Positions 5,177 to 5,981 of a stretch of DNA of 5,981 nucleotides are shown here, piece after piece. The position numbers were made by a program, and so were the translations under genes. Each line of letters begins with the position of its first letter. The first letter of the stretch is position 1. The notes below the pieces were generated by a model. That model had not been told where the DNA came from. It was given only the letters and a program-made list of their open reading frames with translations, and did not search any database. The stretch comes from Actinomycetota bacterium. GTDB lineage: Bacteria > Acidobacteriota > Blastocatellia > Chloracidobacteriales > Chloracidobacteriaceae. Where the stretch lies: contig JAAFHI010000243.1 in NCBI GenBank assembly GCA_013298335.1, positions 1-5,981 on the forward strand, given 5' to 3'.

Positions 5177-5204
5177 GGAACCAATGCCGGATGTCGGCGT
5201 CAGA
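5177..5204 (+). promoter_or_regulatory. Candidate ECF-type promoter for the DoxX/DUF1361 operon
   Basis: GGAACC (5177-5182) is followed by 16 bases and GTCAGA (5199-5204). The -35 and the spacing are identical to the promoter before the sigma gene, and the -10 shares GTC and the final A. Both spacers also contain CCGG. Transcription would start near 5211, leaving a leader of about 70 bases. This suggests, but does not prove, that the neighbouring sigma factor controls the operon. Confidence 0.35.
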
Positions 5205-5280
5205 TTCCGTTGGAACTCCTTCGGTGGTTCAACTCGTAGAATGTTCGACCAAAAACAATTGAGGGGAGACTGTTCCAGAC

Positions 5281-5685
5281 GTGCCAATTACCAGAGCGAA
5301 AGTCCGGGCCGGATTCAGAATTTTTCAAGGGTTGGTGTATATCGCCGCCGGCCTCAACCATTTTCTCAACCCTGCGTTCTACCACAAGATCATGCCGCCC
5401 TATCTTCCGGCGCACGATCTTCTGATTAACGTCAGCGGTGTCATTGAAATCATCCTCGGGGCGCTGCTCATCGTCCCGACAACCAAAAAAGTCGGCGCGT
5501 GGGGGATTATCGCCCTCCTCATCGCCGTCTGGCCCGCAAACATCCACATGGCGATGCACCCGGATATGTTCACCAAGTTCGGTGGGCCGATTGCCCTGTG
5601 GGTGCGGGTCGTGATGCAGATTGGGCTGATGTTGTGGGCCTATGGATTCACCCACACCTTTCCTGACGAGAAGGCGAAGGCATGA
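5281..5685 (+). CDS. DoxX-like small integral membrane protein
   Basis: This 134-residue protein has four predicted membrane segments at about residues 10-27, 47-66, 70-90 and 103-122, the usual size and layout of the DoxX family. Typical family features are GLNHFLNP (24-31), MPPYLP (38-43), an SGVIEIILGALLIVP segment (52-66) and AVWPANIHMAM (82-92). Its biochemical role is not known; relatives have been linked to quinone or thiosulfate oxidation and to oxidative stress, but this group is mostly uncharacterised. The GTG start is forced: an in-frame TGA lies at 5260-5262 and no other start codon precedes the first membrane segment. A GAGGGGAG ribosome site (5261-5268) sits 12 bases before it. 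It overlaps the next gene by 4 bases (ATGA), indicating translational coupling. Confidence 0.85.
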   Translation: MPITRAKVRAGFRIFQGLVYIAAGLNHFLNPAFYHKIMPPYLPAHDLLINVSGVIEIILGALLIVPTTKKVGAWGIIALLIAVWPANIHMAMHPDMFTKFGGPIALWVRVVMQIGLMLWAYGFTHTFPDEKAKA

Positions 5686-5981
5686 GACTGAAACTGGCGG
5701 CCTTTTTCGCGATTGCGGTGAGCTGGTGTCTGGCGCTGCTCGGCGTACGCATGTGGTACACCGGCTCACACTATTACCGATTCCTCGTCTGGAACCTGTT
5801 CCTCGCCGTGGTGCCGCTCGGACTGAGTTTCATGTTGCGAAAGGTCGAGCGGCGGTGGGTCGGGCTGACGGTTTGCGCCGGGTGGCTGCTGTTCTTTCCG
5901 AACGCCCCCTACATGCTGACCGACATGATTCATTTGAAGGAAAAGGACGGCGTTCCGCTGTGGTTCGACCAGATCGGAAGA
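5682..5981 (+). CDS. DUF1361 membrane protein, 3' end missing
   Basis: The first 96 codons of an integral membrane protein are present. An N-terminal membrane segment lies at about residues 5-22, a second in the WNLFLAVVPLGLSFM stretch (37-51) and a third at about 60-73. The FFPNAPYMLTDMIHL motif (71-85) is the hallmark of DUF1361, followed by the expected PLWFD (92-96). The family has no established function. The start codon overlaps the DoxX stop (ATGA), so the two are one operon and may act together in the membrane. The last four codons (QIGR) are almost certainly not genuine, because they coincide with sequencing-adapter sequence from 5971. Usual members are about twice this length, so roughly half is missing. 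Confidence 0.85.
   Translation, partial: MRLKLAAFFAIAVSWCLALLGVRMWYTGSHYYRFLVWNLFLAVVPLGLSFMLRKVERRWVGLTVCAGWLLFFPNAPYMLTDMIHLKEKDGVPLWFDQIGR
5971..5981 (+). other. Probable Illumina TruSeq adapter remnant
   Basis: The final 11 bases, AGATCGGAAGA, equal the first 11 bases of the common TruSeq adapter (AGATCGGAAGAGC). They sit exactly at the end of the window, and they begin where the DUF1361 protein stops resembling its family. This is most simply untrimmed adapter at a contig end, so translation past residue 96 should be ignored. Confidence 0.85.

Larger units (their letters stand above)
4790..5262 (+). pseudogene. Possible broken gene for a heptapeptide-repeat protein
   Basis: A frame from a GTG at 4790 encodes repeats of the form [SG]-A-[GD]-V-[LV]-T-A until a 20-base unit (4983-5002) shifts it and it stops at 5038. 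Restoring one base there would continue the same heptapeptide series in the frame that ends at TGA 5260-5262, giving about 157 residues with 13 heptads. I see no ribosome site before the GTG, no signal peptide and no known family. An in-frame TAA lies at 4784-4786. Almost constant 21-base spacing favours past coding selection, but pure slippage in non-coding DNA remains possible. Confidence 0.25.

Noticed and set aside
5210..5242. Sigma-70-like promoter TTGGAA / TAGAAT before the DoxX gene
   Set aside because: The spacing is 21 bases, too long for a typical promoter; the ECF-type match at 5177-5204 fits better.
4847..5287. 146-codon minus-strand frame (Arg/His/Ser-rich) over the minisatellite
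   Set aside because: Its content is the reverse translation of the 21-bp units, and it overlaps the forced DoxX start; no independent support.

Overview
The window looks like a fragment of a high-GC, Gram-negative bacterial chromosome, probably a complete short-read metagenome contig: its last 11 bases match the start of the Illumina TruSeq adapter. Intergenic spaces are packed with 7-bp and 9-bp tandem repeats and hairpin elements. From memory, unverified, such sequence is common in uncultured lineages around the PVC group (Planctomycetota, Verrucomicrobiota, Kiritimatiellota, Lentisphaerota) and in Hydrogenedentota or Sumerlaeota. No gene here fixes the phylum.

Layout. Positions 1-354 hold no gene. 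They contain a structured repeat region (a 17-bp inverted repeat, a heptamer array, two hairpins), a 46-bp near-palindrome and a nonamer array that abuts the next gene's stop codon. On the minus strand, 1789-355 is an ECF sigma factor followed 25 bp later by its zinc-binding, membrane-anchored anti-sigma factor, which ends in a TonB-C-like periplasmic domain. A good ECF-type promoter (GGAACC-N16-GTCGAA) lies just before the sigma gene, suggesting autoregulation. Divergently on the plus strand are a geranylgeranyl-reductase-family FAD oxidoreductase (1954-3141) and a FabF-type beta-ketoacyl-ACP synthase (3334-4596), separated by a second copy of the nonamer/box repeat element. A gene-poor stretch (4597-5280) then carries a 21-bp minisatellite whose units encode a heptapeptide, with one frame broken. 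The right end is a tight membrane-protein operon: a DoxX-like protein overlapping by 4 bp a DUF1361 protein that is cut off by the contig end.

How the parts may connect. The sigma/anti-sigma pair is an envelope-sensing regulator. A second match to the same promoter pattern, with identical spacing, lies upstream of the DoxX/DUF1361 operon, so that operon could be a target (inference). The FAD oxidoreductase and FabF are both lipid-type enzymes on the same strand, but nothing shows that they share a pathway.

The most unusual structure is a composite 3'-end element. A (GTCTTGRGN)n array starts at or inside the stop codon of two genes on opposite strands, reads in the direction of transcription, and is followed by a conserved box near AGGAAGTCCGCTCGAYTCC and then by an inverted partner.
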